A DNA stretch of 64,000 bases from Pithys albifrons albifrons (taxonomy: Eukaryota > Chordata > Aves > Passeriformes > Thamnophilidae), in NCBI RefSeq assembly GCF_047495875.1, contig NC_092472.1:2984349-3048348 (forward strand), in the 5' to 3' direction. A program made the translations under genes and the position numbers. The notes under the pieces are model-generated. The model saw only the letters and a list, made by a program, of their open reading frames with translations. It was not told the DNA's origin and searched no databases. Below are positions 1 to 12,641 of this stretch, in pieces (positions within the stretch are counted from its first letter, which is position 1; each line of letters opens with the position of its first letter).

Positions 1-85
1 TCTCATCTGGGGGACACCTTTTGAAGGCTTCCAGGCTGTTCCCTGTTTATGGGCTGGGATGGTCATGTGGTTTCTGCCCTCTCAG

Positions 86-1101
<1,016 letters not shown>

Positions 1102-1455
1102 CCCTGAGGGTTCCCCTTGAACCTCTCAGCCCCACAAAAAGCTTTGCCTGAGCAAACCACCACAGGCTGCTGTCCCTGGCACTGCCCCATGCCCCGAGCT
1201 GGTCTCTCCAGGGGCTACATCCTGCCCAGTGCCGCTTGCGTAGTGTTCCTGCATCCCAGAACAGCACCAGGAACCCTGGCTACCCCTTTTTTGGGGTGCT
1301 CTGTGCCATAGCCAGGCCCCACCTCACCCACCTCTTGCCTCTGCCCTTTCTGCCTGGCATCACCCGTGCACCCTCAGCCTTTGTTCCTGGAGCGGCTCAT
1401 CCTTGGACCCTGCCAGCCCCCCACAGTCAGGAGTGGGTTAGGGGGGGCTGTTCCA

Positions 1456-1461
1456 AATAAA
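1456..1461 (+). terminator. FCHSD1: FCHSD1 poly(A) signal AATAAA
   Basis: A canonical AATAAA lies 354 bases after the FCHSD1 stop codon, followed within 20-30 bases by a T/G-rich stretch (cagttgtctctgg). The 3' UTR is therefore about 370-390 bases, from 1102 to about 1475-1490. This is where the oppositely transcribed RELL2 also ends. Confidence 0.8.
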
Positions 1462-1479
1462 TCCAGTTGTCTCTGGCCA

Positions 1480-2474
1480 GGGGTTCAGCAGCTTTAATGG
1501 TTGTAGCTCATCTATTTACAGTGCAATTGCACACCAAAGCTCGCACGGGCACCAGGGCTGCCCGCTGGCCTGGCCAGGGGGTGATCCTGCCCCCAGGCCA
1601 GGCTCCGGCCCCTCCTATGCCGGGATGGGGCTGGAAGCTCCTGTCTCCGCCAGCATCTCCCGGGGACCGGCAGGGTCTCTCGCCGGTGAAGGATTTGTGC
1701 CTGTGCCCGCTCTGTGTGGCAGGATTGCCCGGGGGGGCTGTGCTCTGCAGTGAACGTGCCGGGTGGGTGGGGAGGTGCTGCCCCCCGCCCGGGGGGGCCT
1801 CGATCCGCTGCCTCCATCCCCACCCCTCGCTGCAGCCCCCTCTCTGATCCTTCCCCCAGAGCTGGGGGGGCTGCAGGAGCTGGGTGCGCAGTGGGGACTA
1901 GGTGCTGTCCTGCCCCTGCCTTGCCCGACAGCCCCCCAGGTGGGTCTTCGGGGCGGGTGCGGTGGGTGGGACTCAGGTACCTATTGCCAATGGGATGAGG
2001 TCTGGCGCCGAGCGCGGTTGTCGGTAACGCCAGCGCATCGCTCCGGCCATGCCAAGCGCGTAGCTGCCCACCCGGGGCCGGGGCCGGCTGCCCCACAGCT
2101 GCCCCACGGCAGAGCCCCCTGCCCGGCGGGGGGGCCAGGGGCTGCGCACCTCCTGTCCACGCTCCAGCCGGCAGTGGAGAGGAGCTGTGGGGAGAGGGGC
2201 AGGATAGAGCTTGTCCCCAACACCATGGCACCCCCCTATCTACCCACAAATGGGGTGTCCCAGACCTGTGTCTGCCCACTGGCATCACTGCCTGTGGCTC
2301 GGCTTGTGGTCCATCCTGTGCAGGATCTGGTATATTGGGAGCCTACTCTCCTGGAGAAAGGGTTCACCCTCTCTCCAGCTCCATCACCAGTTACCCACTA
2401 GGGCAGGGACACTGCCAGTGCCCTCCCACCCCACCCCAGACATTGCCCCAGGGACAGGGAACAAAGCACTCACG
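1480..2474 (-). other. RELL2: RELL2 3' UTR, possibly with its own intron
   Basis: From the RELL2 stop (TGA at 2477-2475) to the ATTAAA signal the minus strand is GC-rich 3' UTR. Directly after the stop is C|GTGAGTGC, a good splice donor. A matching acceptor (CTCCCCACAG) ends at 2185, so the mature UTR may be 2474 joined to 2184 down to about 1480. The stop would lie within a few bases of the junction, too close to trigger nonsense-mediated decay. A GC-rich open frame of about 258 codons (2288-1512) crosses this part. I see no recognisable domain in it and treat it as composition-driven. Confidence 0.5.
1493..1498 (-). terminator. RELL2: RELL2 poly(A) signal ATTAAA (minus strand)
   Basis: Read on the minus strand, bases 1498-1493 are ATTAAA, the commonest variant signal. 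It sits at the end of the long 3' UTR that follows the RELL2 stop codon. Cleavage 10-30 bases further would fall at about 1463-1483, inside the predicted FCHSD1 3' UTR, so the two mature transcripts should overlap by a few bases. Confidence 0.65.
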
Positions 2475-5400
2475 TCACACTGTTGATCTTCCGTCCTTTT
2501 CCACGGGGCTGGGCTCCTGTGGATTGGAGGAGGGATGTGAATGAGGAGGGATATCAGTGGGAGCAGGATTCTGGCGTGAGGGCCAGGTCTCCCTTGGCCA
2601 CAGCAGTGACCCTTGGTCCACTGGGCAGAACCCACTGAGTCTTCAGGAGTGATTACAGCCCACACACTAGCTCTGCCTGTCCCCATCACCTGCAGGACAT
2701 GATGAGCAGCAGCCAAGAACCCTTGTGGTGGCCCTGACTGGAACTGAGGGGATGGTGGAGATGGTGCCAAGGCATGGTGACAAACATCCCAAGAAGGTCC
2801 CATCACTGTTCTGGAACTCCCATGTCCTGGAGCACCTCAACACCACATGCAGCATCCAAGGCAGGAGCCTGGAGCCACAGAGGGGACACACATCAATATA
2901 TCCCTGGCCTTATCCTGCATATAACTGCTTCCCCAGTGATCAGATGGACCACAACCATCACTGAAAGCATAGTGGGTCATGGGAGGACCTATCATCACCT
3001 CTCCAGGTCTCTGGAGAAGGGCTGCAGCCCATCAGCTCTATCCTGCCTGGCTGCCTTGGGCTGCCCTTCTCTATGAAACAGCTCAAACCTCCCAGCCTGG
3101 CCACCAGAAAGCAAAGAGGGAAACAGTAAACAGTGGGATTCTGCTTTTTGCTTAGCCAGCATCCAGCCATGCACTTTTCCCAGGGCTCTCCCAGTCCTGC
3201 CCCATTCCAGCCCATGCCAAGAGCTGCTGGCATGTGCCATGCCACTGAAGCTCCAGCAGAGCCAGTCCCAGGGGATCTCCCTGGCTTTGAAACATGCCAG
3301 GAATTTTACCCAGGGATTTGGCTTCATTTTTATTCCAAGGGCTTTGGGAGGTGTGCCCTCATGCTGGTTTTGTGGGGCGAGTCAAGGCCAGTTCTTGGGG
3401 TTGCTGATCCCAGAGGCAGTTTCAGGGAGCAAATCCCCCAAATTGGGGGCCACCAATGGGCAAGCAAACCATGTCATCATCCTGGAGCATTCTGGCTCCT
3501 CCAGCAAGGTGGTTGGGTGGGAAAAGTTGGGAGATACCAGGGTGCTGGAAGCTCCAGGTGGAGAGAGCTCTCCTCTCTGAACACAGCTCCTCTGGAGCAG
3601 GGAAAAACAACCAAGAAATGACCATTTGGCTTCACAATTCCCTAGACTTCAGGGCAAGAAAGGCTCCTAGAGATATCTGACCCTGCCTATTCATTGCTGG
3701 CCACACTGAGCCCCATTGAGGCTGGGTTTTTGGGGAGACCATGTGCAGCAGTGGAGCTCTGCAAAGTCAAGATTCCAATGGACATCCCCCAAGAGCTCAA
3801 CCACAAAGGAAAACATCCCTTTCTTAAGTGGCAGCTGTCTCCAATTCCCCATGAAGCACAGGTGGGACACGTTATGGTGACTCTACAGGGCCCAGACACT
3901 GGAAAACGGGTGGGAAAAATCAGTCCTCCTCCAGTCCAGGGGACCACACAGGGACAAGGAAGAGGAGGAACGTACCTGCGGCTCTTCGTCCTCCACGTCA
4001 GGCTGTTTCCTGCTGCTGTCATCTCTTCCCAACTCCTCAACCTGTTCTTGCAGGCTCAGGCTCCCGTGAATATCTGACACTTCATCTGCTGACCCCAGTC
4101 CAATCTCCTCCAGGCAGATGCTGGCTCCTTCTCGCGCCAGTTCTCCCGGGATGCTGGGACTCGACCCTCCCAGTCCCGGACGGCTCAGGAGCCTCCTCTG
4201 GTGGCTCAAACTCCCGGGAGCAGTGCCAGCATCCTGCAGTGGGCCTGCCCTGCCGGACCCCGTGCCCGCCCGTCGGCTGTCGCGAGTGCCGGAGCTGGCT
4301 GGTGTGTTCGGGACTGGGGTGGTGGAGAGGCTCTGCTCCCCACCTTTGCCACTCTGGATGTCTCCGTTCTGCAGGCCCCCCGTGGGGACAGTCCCATTGA
4401 GGGCCCGCTCCCGCTGGAGCCGGTCGCTGCTGTGCTCCAGCTCCTCCGTGCTCAGCTCCCGGCTGCCATCGGGCAGGGGACCATCTTGCTGCTCGTGGAG
4501 AGTGGGTTTCTTCCCGATGTGTGTGACACGAAACCTGGAATGGGAGCAGGACAGATCAAAAGGAAAGGGAAGTTACAGGCACCTGGGGGTTGGTCTCTTC
4601 TGCCAGACACTCAGCAATAGGACCAGGGGGCACAGGCCCAAGCTCTGCCAGGGGAAATTTAAGTTGGACATCAGAAAAAAATTCCTTCCAGAGAGAGTGC
4701 TCAGGCATTGGAATGGGCTGCCCAGAGAGGGGGTGGATTCCCCATCCCTGGAGGTTTTTAAACTGAGCTTGGCCGTGGCACTGAGTGCCATGATCTGGTA
4801 AAGGGACTGGAGTTGGACCAAGGGTTGGACTTGATGATCTCGGAGGTCTTTTCCAACCCAATCCATTCTATGATTCTATGAAAATCCTTTCCCTCCTCTC
4901 CCACAGCTGTATTCCCAGCTTGCTTACTGTACCTCCAGGCTTGGATCTCCTCTCTGCCATGATCTCCAGCCTTTCAGACCCACTCCTCACCACCCCACCC
5001 CTGCTCTAGCCATGCCCCCACTGACTTAACCCCATTTTTCACTGTATTTTTAGCAAAACAAGTAGAAGGAGAAGGATGAAAAGTCCAGTCCAGATGTTGG
5101 CTGGTGCAGACCCTGCCTGCTTGTCCTCCAGGTGGCAAGATGGATCACAGCTGTTGGAAATCCTTTGAAACACAACCTGGACAACAGTGTGCCCCAAGCA
5201 AAGGCCAGGATGGGGTTTGGCAGTTATTTGGGTACAGGGATCCAAGGCAGGAGTTGTTTAGCTAAAATTTGCCAGAGCACATTTTGCACCATCCCCTGGA
5301 ATGACAGGTGGTACCTGGGTGGTTCACCAAGGTTCCCCCCAACCAGGTAACAGCTCAGAGATGCCAGGTGAGCAGGAGAACAGCTGCAGAAGCTGGTCTG

Positions 5401-8400
5401 GCATCCCCAAAGGGTGTATTTATAAGCAGAAGTGATGCAATATTGCACATGGGTAGAAAAGGGAATTTAGGGATCATAGAATGGTTTGGGTCTGAAGGGT
5501 CCTCAAAGCTCATCTCATTCCACTCCCTGACCTGGGTAGGGACACCTTCCACTAGACCAGGTTGCTCCAAGCCCTATCCAGCCTGGCCTTGGACACTTCC
5601 AGGGATCCAGAGGCAGACACAGTTTCCCTGGGCAACCTCCCCACCTTCACAGGGAAGGATTTCTTCCCAATATCCCATCTCACCCTGCCCTCTGGCCAGG
5701 GGAAGCCATTCCCTCTTGTCCTATCACTCCATGTCCTTATCCAAAGTTCCTCTCCAGTTCTCTTAGAGCCCCTTTAGGCACTGGAAGTGGATTTAAAGTC
5801 TCCTCAGAGCCTACTCTTCTTCAGGCTGAACAACTGCAACTCCCTCAGCTTGTGAGGGGTAAAGTGAAGGCAAAGCCTAAACTGAATTGTGACGAGCTGG
5901 TTGTGACTCACACCGTGACTCCTCCTCACAAGCACTACCAGCCACTGCTGAACCAGCAGACAGGAAATCTCTTCCATGGTGAGCTGGTGTCCACCAGCCA
6001 GAGCACGCCAAGCCCACCACAGAGACCTCCTGCAGCCCATGACTCACCCACACCCGCTCTTCCTGCAGTTGGATTACATGTGGAAAAGCTGCTGACGGCC
6101 CTGGATCTGCTGAGTTCAGCTGCTACTCAGCACCAGGGCAAAACACAACTCCAGCAGCAATGTTCAAGCACTGCTGGGGTTGAAAGAAGAGCAAGACCCA
6201 AGGGTTAAGTGCATGGCAGCACAGCTGTTCTGAAGGAAGAAGCAGAGAGGTCTGAGAGATAAGAACAGATGCCAGGTGAGATGACAGAGATGGAGGAGTC
6301 TACTCACAGGCTGGGAACTAGTCTATGGACAGCACAGACCCATCAGAATGGTCAGATATGCTGCTCAGGACTGGAAGAGTCAAGAAGAAAAATGCTCCAG
6401 ACAAGGTACCCACAGGTCTGCTCAGGTCAGGTTAAGCAGCAGCAAATGTGACCTTGCAGGTCTGTCTGGCTGTTTGGAGACAAGACACCAGTGCTGCAAT
6501 TTGGCAAGACCAAAGAATGTTCTGGTCCCAAAGAGGGACTGGGAGGACATACAAGTGTCAGGATCATTTCTTGGCAATGCCATTGAGCAACGTCAGCCTG
6601 GGAGAGCCAGGAATGGATTCAAAGAGCAGGAAGGGCTTGGTCTGGAGAGGACACAAGAGGTAGTGTACCCAAACTCTGGCTGGTGAGGGAAAGGCAGAGA
6701 ACACTGGCTGCCTGCCTTGTCAGCATCGCTGAGGCTTTTGATTCAGTAGGATGTGATGCACTGTGGCTGTTGGGCTGAGGACAGTCAGATTCAGATGCTC
6801 TGGTGGACAAGCTCTGCCACTGATAACAACTGGTTTAGGGAAAGCCTTGAGATAAATGGTAAATCATTCTATGATAAAAGAGTACAGATTGTATAACTTT
6901 GATTATCACAGAAGTACAGAATAATTTAGGTGCAAAAAGCCCTCAGGAGGTCTCCTGTCCAGCCCAGCCCCCTGCTCAAAACTGGACTATCTCCCATCTT
7001 CAATCAGTTTGCCCAGAGCCCCATCCAGTCAGGTTTTGGAAAACTACAAAGATGGAGATCACTCTACTCCTCAGGGCCCTATTCCAGGTCTGCACTTCAT
7101 GGTGAAATAGTTTTTCCTTATGGAAAAATCCTTTTCTGGATTTCTCATGTTGCAATTTATGGCCATTGCCTCTTGCCCTTCCCAGAGCATGTCTGAGAAG
7201 AGTCTTGTTCCATCCTCATTCAAACTCTGCCCACCCTTTGGGTAGAGAGAACTATTAGATCCTCCTTTTACAATTCTTCAGGCTATAAAAGCCTCCTCAC
7301 ATGCCACATCCTCCTGTCCCAGATGATCTTGGTGGACCTCCACAGTTCTTATCCTTTCCAGTCCCTCAGCCATGACCCTGTGTCTACCTGGGCCAGTCAA
7401 GGTAGGAAGAGGCAAAGCAAAAAAAATCCCATAAAAACAAAAGATAACAAGACCTGAGAGTGGGGTTTTAACCCAAGAGGTAGGTTAAAGAATCTGTTTT
7501 ATGTAGGGCCAGTCTTGAGTTAAAATACTTCATGCAATCAAGATATTTGTCATAAATAAGACACAGCAAGGGCAGTTCCAGGAAAGTCATCCAAGATTTG
7601 GAAGTGACAGGGCCAGCTTGGAAACAAGAAGCAGATTTTGGAGGTGGTTATGTACCTCATGGGCACACAGGTTCCTTAGTAGAGGGACCTTGTACCAAGG
7701 GGATTCAGGATTTAACATACAGCCTTGGAGAAATGGGATGACTGTCCTGTGGAGAAGGCTGGTGTGTGACATGGGATATTAACAGGGATAAGGAGAGAAA
7801 CCAAGATTTGAAACAAGGTGCCTTTAGGAAAAAACACCAACTGCTCTGGCACTCAGAGGTGAGTGAGAGGAGACTGAGAAGAGCACGGAAAAAGGACATG
7901 AAGGAGTGGATGGAGCTGGGCACCAGCCAGGGAATGAATTAGCCATGAATATGCAACTGTGCAGAGACCTGGCTTACCAAACTCTAGGAGCTGTCAGTCT
8001 CCAAAAGATGTGATCTGAGCTGGAATTCAGCATGGGCAGATTTGGCACATCTCCCCCCTTCTCCAGCTCTGCATAAACCTCCCTCATGAGGGTACTGGCT
8101 CTGACGGTGGAAAAATCCCTGACAGAATAAGGGGGAATGGCTTCCCGCTGCCAGAGGATGGATTAGATGGGATATTGGGAAGAAATTCTTCTCTGTGAGG
8201 GTGGGCAGGCCCTGGCACAGGTTGGGCAGAGATGCTGTGGCTGCCCCATCCCTGGAAGTGTCCAAGGCCAGGTTGGACAGGGCTTGGAGCAACCTGGGAT
8301 AGAGGAAGGTGTCCCTGCCCATGGCAGGGGGTGGAATGAGATGAGCTTTGATGTCACTTCCAACCCAAACCATTCCGTGATTCCATGCCCACTCTGGCTT

Positions 8401-11400
8401 AGCTTTCCCATGAAAGGACTGTCTCTCTGGACCACAACATGCAGCTTCATCAAGGCCCTGAATGAAGTAATGCTGCAGGATTTGAGCATGACAGAGCTTT
8501 GTGCCTCACCAGGGTGGCCATCTGGGGACTGGCAGTTGCTTGTCACCCTGCCCTAGTCACCACTGCTGCAAGGAGCCGAGCCCTGGAAGATTTTCCTAAG
8601 CTTTTCTGGTGGGAAATGGGGCAACCTGGGCAGGTCTAGACTGTCCTACAGGTTACTGACTACACAGACACCACAGAATGCTCGGAAGTCCCTTGAGGTG
8701 AGATCAGGTGGGGATTGGAGAAGTATTTGTGGGAAGTATCAGGAACACTCCCCTGTTCTTATATTCCTGCTGTGTCATCTAATTACAGATACCATTGGAG
8801 GCAACAAACCTGGAGCAGCACAGCTGTTCTTTCACTGTGATGGTGTAGGAGGTGACTTGCACCTGGGATATGCTGTCCTCTCCTCCCTCTCCTGATGAGG
8901 TCCCTAAAGCCCCCAGTTGGGCAGCAAGAGCCCTGCTTGCATGTAGCTGGGACACAGACTCTGAAGGACACGGATCTGGGGCTGTGCCCAGCACTGACTC
9001 AGCAGGAAAACCCAGGCTTGAATCACCTTCCCAGAGAACAAGGGAAGCCACTGGTGCATCACAGCCTGCCACATACCACAGGCATTTCCAGGTGCAAGGG
9101 CCACCTGGGTCCTTTGGATTTCCAGCTGCAGAGCTGCTCCTGAGGCATCTTAATGTGGAAGAGCAAGAGGTAGCCCAGCCTGGGCCAGGCAGGGCAGGGA
9201 AAGAGGAACTAGGGGACTGAGGAGACCCTGTATTGCTTGTTCCATCAGGACATGGCTGGCAAAGCTCATTTAAGTACCTGCCCACTGAGAAGACAGTGGT
9301 CTCTCCAGGATGCATCCTGCTTTTGCCCTCCTTGGACCGTCCTTGTCGCTGCAGCGGGTGCCTCTTCCTCCTGCTGCAGTGGATGCAGGGGGCCTGTGTG
9401 GAGCCCAGGTGCACTGTGTGGTGATGTGGTGGGCCCCCATCCTGGCTGTGGGGACAAAGGCTGCAACAGGAGAAGGACATGACAGGTCATGTTATCTGCA
9501 GGAGACATCCCAACCTTGGTGCAGCCTCACTGCAGCAGGGCCTGGGAGCAGCAGCTCTGGAAGGGACCTGCACTGAGGACAGGAATGAGGAAGAGCTATT
9601 CCCCTTGCCAGTGGGGTGAAGCACTCCTCAAGACCCTCAGAGGAGCAGGACTTCTTCTAGGGAAGATGCTTTCTAATGGCTGGAAAGGGGATGGCTGCAG
9701 TCTCCAGAACAAAGGGATACCCAAAGGCTGCTTCTCCCCTAGTCTGCATAACCCATAAGCTGCTGTTGGCTTCCCTCACCTCACTGGCACTGGGATGTCC
9801 CCTTCATTTTCCCCCAGCATCTCCTTGAGAGCCTCTGCATTTGCTGAAGAGAGAGGAAAACAGGAATGTGTCAGCTAAAGTGGTCAGTACATCTCCAGGC
9901 TGGCCCATGGACATGCTCACCTTCATTTTGTATGATGCATCTCACAATCTTCTCCACAGTGTCCTCATTCAGCTCCTCCTCTTCATCTGAAAAGAGACAA
10001 CGTGGCACTGAGGGTTGGGATCCAGAGACTGCTCATGGTTCCCTCCCAGGAGCAGTCACGTCCACAGAGAGGTTGGAGAAGGCTTGTGTCCCTCATAATG
10101 CTGGGAAGCCACTGAAAAACATCAGATCCCTCACCCTGGAAAGAAAATGGCTAAGTCAGCAGCTATGTGTGCAGGGAGAGGGTTGTGTTGCTCCTTCAGA
10201 ACTGGGGAGCATCTGGAGAAATGAGTGAGAAGTAGGTTCCAAAAAGTCAAAAGAGGAGAGTCTTTGAGGAACAGTCCAGCCCTGGAGCCCTTGGATGCAG
10301 GATGATGAGAATGTTCAAATCCCCAAGGATAAACAGGACATGCTCACAGAAAATAAACCCACTGGGGCCTGTTAAACACAGAAAAAACATCTATGATGGA
10401 TAAAGCCCCAGAGCTCCACACTGTTAGAAGTTTGAAGGGAACTTGGCTGGTGTTTGCTCTGCTTGTGGAATTCATCCCCAACATTCATTACAACCTGCTT
10501 TCAAACACTGTTGGAGGCAGGAGGACAGGATGGGTGGATGGACCTTCAGCACAGTCTGCTGTGTTAGGTGTTGTTATAAGCTCTTTGGAGCTGTGGTCTG
10601 GTAGGCAGCTGCCTCAAAGAGCATGGTCATGAACTGCCACCATGGTACTGGAAGCCCATGGAGTTGTTTCCCTGGGCTGTGGTACCTCCAGAGGGCAAAG
10701 CCAATCCTGGAAGGATCAGACACTTTCTCCATGTCATGTATAGCCTAAGTCACTAAAGCCAGAGAAACATATCCATGGACACCTGGAAGCTCTTGCTGCA
10801 TCTGTGGGTGAGCTGGAGGAGCCACATTCCCCTCTGCACAAGGAATGGCATCAGGAGGTGCTGATCTTCCTGAATACTGCCGATAACACATGGAAGCTGG
10901 AGGAGTTATGTAGCACCATGTGGCTGTTTCCAGCTAAGGAAGCAGCTGAAGGAATGTGTCTTCCCCATTTCAGCAGAGACTCGTGAAACCACCAAATGAC
11001 AGAGCTGACTTGGGCCAGGCTGTACTTTGCACCCACACTTGATGCTGCAGTAACTTCCCAATCCAGCCACCCAAGAGCAATTTACAGTAGACTGAAGTGA
11101 TGGAAAAAACCCTTTAAGGTCGTCTTCTAGCATGGAGATCAAGGAAATACTTGTATTCCTCTGGCCTGCACAAACACAGGAGAGACTAGAAGACAACCAA
11201 CACCATGCTGACTCCATGCCAGACCTCCTAATTCCAAAGGGGCAGAGGGGACATCTTGTGCCCCTGCTTGGGGACGTGGATTTTAATTCAGGAACTGGGA
11301 ATTCAGTAGGTCCATCAGAATGACCTTTTGGTGGTGATGCTCCTTTGGGAACAGCCAGACACTGTTTCCCACCTCCCTGTCACTACCAGCCTTCATCAGA

Positions 11401-11831
11401 TTGTGGAGCTGGCAGATCAGAGAGATCCCTGGGTCACACATTCCCAATCCCAAGGAACACTGCGCTGGTCTCACCACCCCTTTTTTCCAACCCAGCCGCA
11501 CATCACAGGTAACTCTCCCAGCCCCATCCCACACCCCAGAAGTGAGTATAAGGAGCACCGGTCCATGCTGGATAAAAGGCAGACCCCAAGCCCCCAGTGA
11601 GCCCCTGAGGCCCCAGCACTCACTGTCCTGGAGCTCTGCCAGCACGTCTTTGTTATCTGGGTCAAGATCGTCCCGGAAGGTCCGGCACCGGTAACCCTTC
11701 TTCTTCAGGACATGGCAGATCAGGAAACCCACCAGTCCCATGATGAAGAAGACAAGGACGAGGAGGAAGACCATAGACAGGCTGTGCTGGGGGTCTGACT
11801 CCCCATCGTCGGTGCTGTTCTGGTCTGACAT
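2475..11831 (-). CDS. RELL2: RELL2, complete coding region (six coding exons, 368 aa)
   Basis: RELT-like protein 2, a single-pass membrane protein of the RELT family (OXSR1-binding, linked to p38 signalling and apoptosis). Coding exons in transcript order: 11831-11624, 9986-9921, 9843-9780, 9445-9278, 4534-3976 and 2516-2475. All have AG/GT borders and consistent phases, totalling 1107 nt. The start at 11831 is preceded by an acceptor six bases upstream. Residues 20-45 are the membrane segment (MVFLLVLVFFIMGLVGF), followed by the family signature CHVLKKKGYRCRTF. Exon two holds NEDTVEKIVRCIIQNEA. Exon four holds HHHTVHLGS, a Cys/His pair (CIHCSRRKR) and RQGRSKEGKSR, then GETTVFSVGR, continued in exon five as FRVTHIGKK. 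This matches RELL1, RELL2 and RELT. Exon five is a long, low-complexity acidic/Ser-rich tail, longer than I recall for human RELL2 (about 303 aa). The last exon adds EPSPVEKDGRSTV and TGA, resembling the RELL1 C-terminus. The exon-five donor (3975) could be read through to a stop at 3883-3885, giving an alternative C-terminus. Confidence 0.88.
2517..3975 (-). other. RELL2: RELL2 last coding intron
   Basis: Intron between the long fifth coding exon (donor GTACGT, minus strand, at 3975-3970) and the short terminal exon (acceptor CAG at 2519-2517). I see no repeat, RNA gene or exon in it on either strand. Confidence 0.6.
4578..4880 (+). repeat. CR1 retroposon 3' tail (RELL2 intron 4)
   Basis: 5'-truncated CR1 with the usual 'tggaatgggctgcccagagag...ccatccctggaggtttttaaactgag...cactgagtgccatgatctgg' body and the terminal ATTCTATGATTCTATG. 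Same young subfamily as the copies at 21386, 23398 and 25925. Confidence 0.9.
5474..5855 (-). repeat. CR1 tail, inverted (RELL2 intron 4)
   Basis: Begins ATCATAGAATGG (reverse of the CR1 terminus) and runs through 'caggttgctccaagccctatccagcctggccttgg' and 'ttcccaatatcccatctcaccctgccc' to 'cttcaggctgaacaac'. Confidence 0.88.
6902..7402 (-). repeat. Older CR1 copy, inverted (RELL2 intron 4)
   Basis: A more diverged CR1: 'atttaggtgcaaaaagccctcaggaggtctcctgtcc', 'agagccccatccagtcaggtttt', then 'attgcctcttgcccttcc' and a relatively long upstream part. Confidence 0.7.
8118..8393 (+). repeat. CR1 tail (RELL2 intron 4)
   Basis: 'gggatattgggaagaaattcttc...gtgagggtgggcaggccctggcacagg...caacctgg...tggaatgagatgagctt...ccattccgtgattcc'. 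5'-truncated. Confidence 0.9.
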
Positions 11832-12316
11832 GCGGATCTAGGAGAAGGAGGGAGACAGCTCAGACTCCCCAGTGCTCACCCCCAAAAGGCTCCCTGTGCC
11901 CATCTTCCTCTTCCTCCTGTCGGGCAACAGCCCACTTCCAGTTTGGGGTGTGCAGACCGGAGCTCATCTCTTGCCCCGCAAGGTGCAGCGTGGTGCGGGG
12001 CCCCAGGAAGAAGACAAGCTGGAGGTGTCTCGGCGTGGTCTCCCAAGGACACTGCTGCCCCGCACGCACCCGGCAAGAGGCATCCCAAGGGCAGCGGCGG
12101 CGGCAGCATCCCCGCAGGCCCGCCGGCCCTGGGTTGCTGCGCTGCCCCGGCCCTTGCCGGCGGCTTCCCAAGGGCACCGGTGCCCCGGCCTGCCCGGGGC
12201 TCTGCGGCGGGCGGCATCCCCCCGCTCGCCCTTGCCGGAGGATGGCTGAGCATCCTTCCGCGCCGCGCCGCGCCGCTCCTCCCGCAGCCCTCGGTACTCA
12301 CGGCCGAGGGCCTCTG

Positions 12317-12357
12317 CCGGCACCGGCAGCGGCACCGGCACCGGCACCGGCAGCGGC
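12317..12357. repeat. GGCACC/GGCAGC hexamer tract
   Basis: Short degenerate tandem repeat of GGCACC with GGCAGC variants, lying inside the predicted RELL2 first exon. On the transcribed strand it reads GGTGCC/GCTGCC. Confidence 0.7.
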
Positions 12358-12611
12358 GGGGATGGAGCCGCGGCAGCCGAGCTGGCGGAGGGCCGAGCCG
12401 CCGGCAGCTCCCGCATCGTCCTCCCACAGAACCGAGCCGGCTCTCTCCTCCTTGGCTCCCCTGGGCACTCCCGGCTCCCTTCCCGAGGGCTCAGCGCTCG
12501 CATTCCCACTCGCCGGCTCCGCTTCCCGGCACAGAGAAGGTCCCCCCATGGCTGTTCCCCAGCCCCGCTGCGGCGGTACCTGGGCCTGCGGTCCTCCGCA
12601 GCACTCTCCTC

Positions 12612-12641
12612 TTCACCTTCACCTTCACCTTCACCTTCACC
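12612..12641. repeat. (TTCACC)5 hexanucleotide microsatellite
   Basis: Five perfect TTCACC units with no interruption. On the strand that transcribes RELL2 the repeat is (GGTGAA)5, so every unit contains AAG|GTGAAG, which resembles a 5' splice site. It lies at the upstream edge of the RELL2 CpG-rich promoter. Confidence 0.95.

Noticed and set aside
4118..4801. Plus-strand frame of about 227 codons
   Set aside because: Antisense to the long RELL2 exon and then runs into a CR1 tail.
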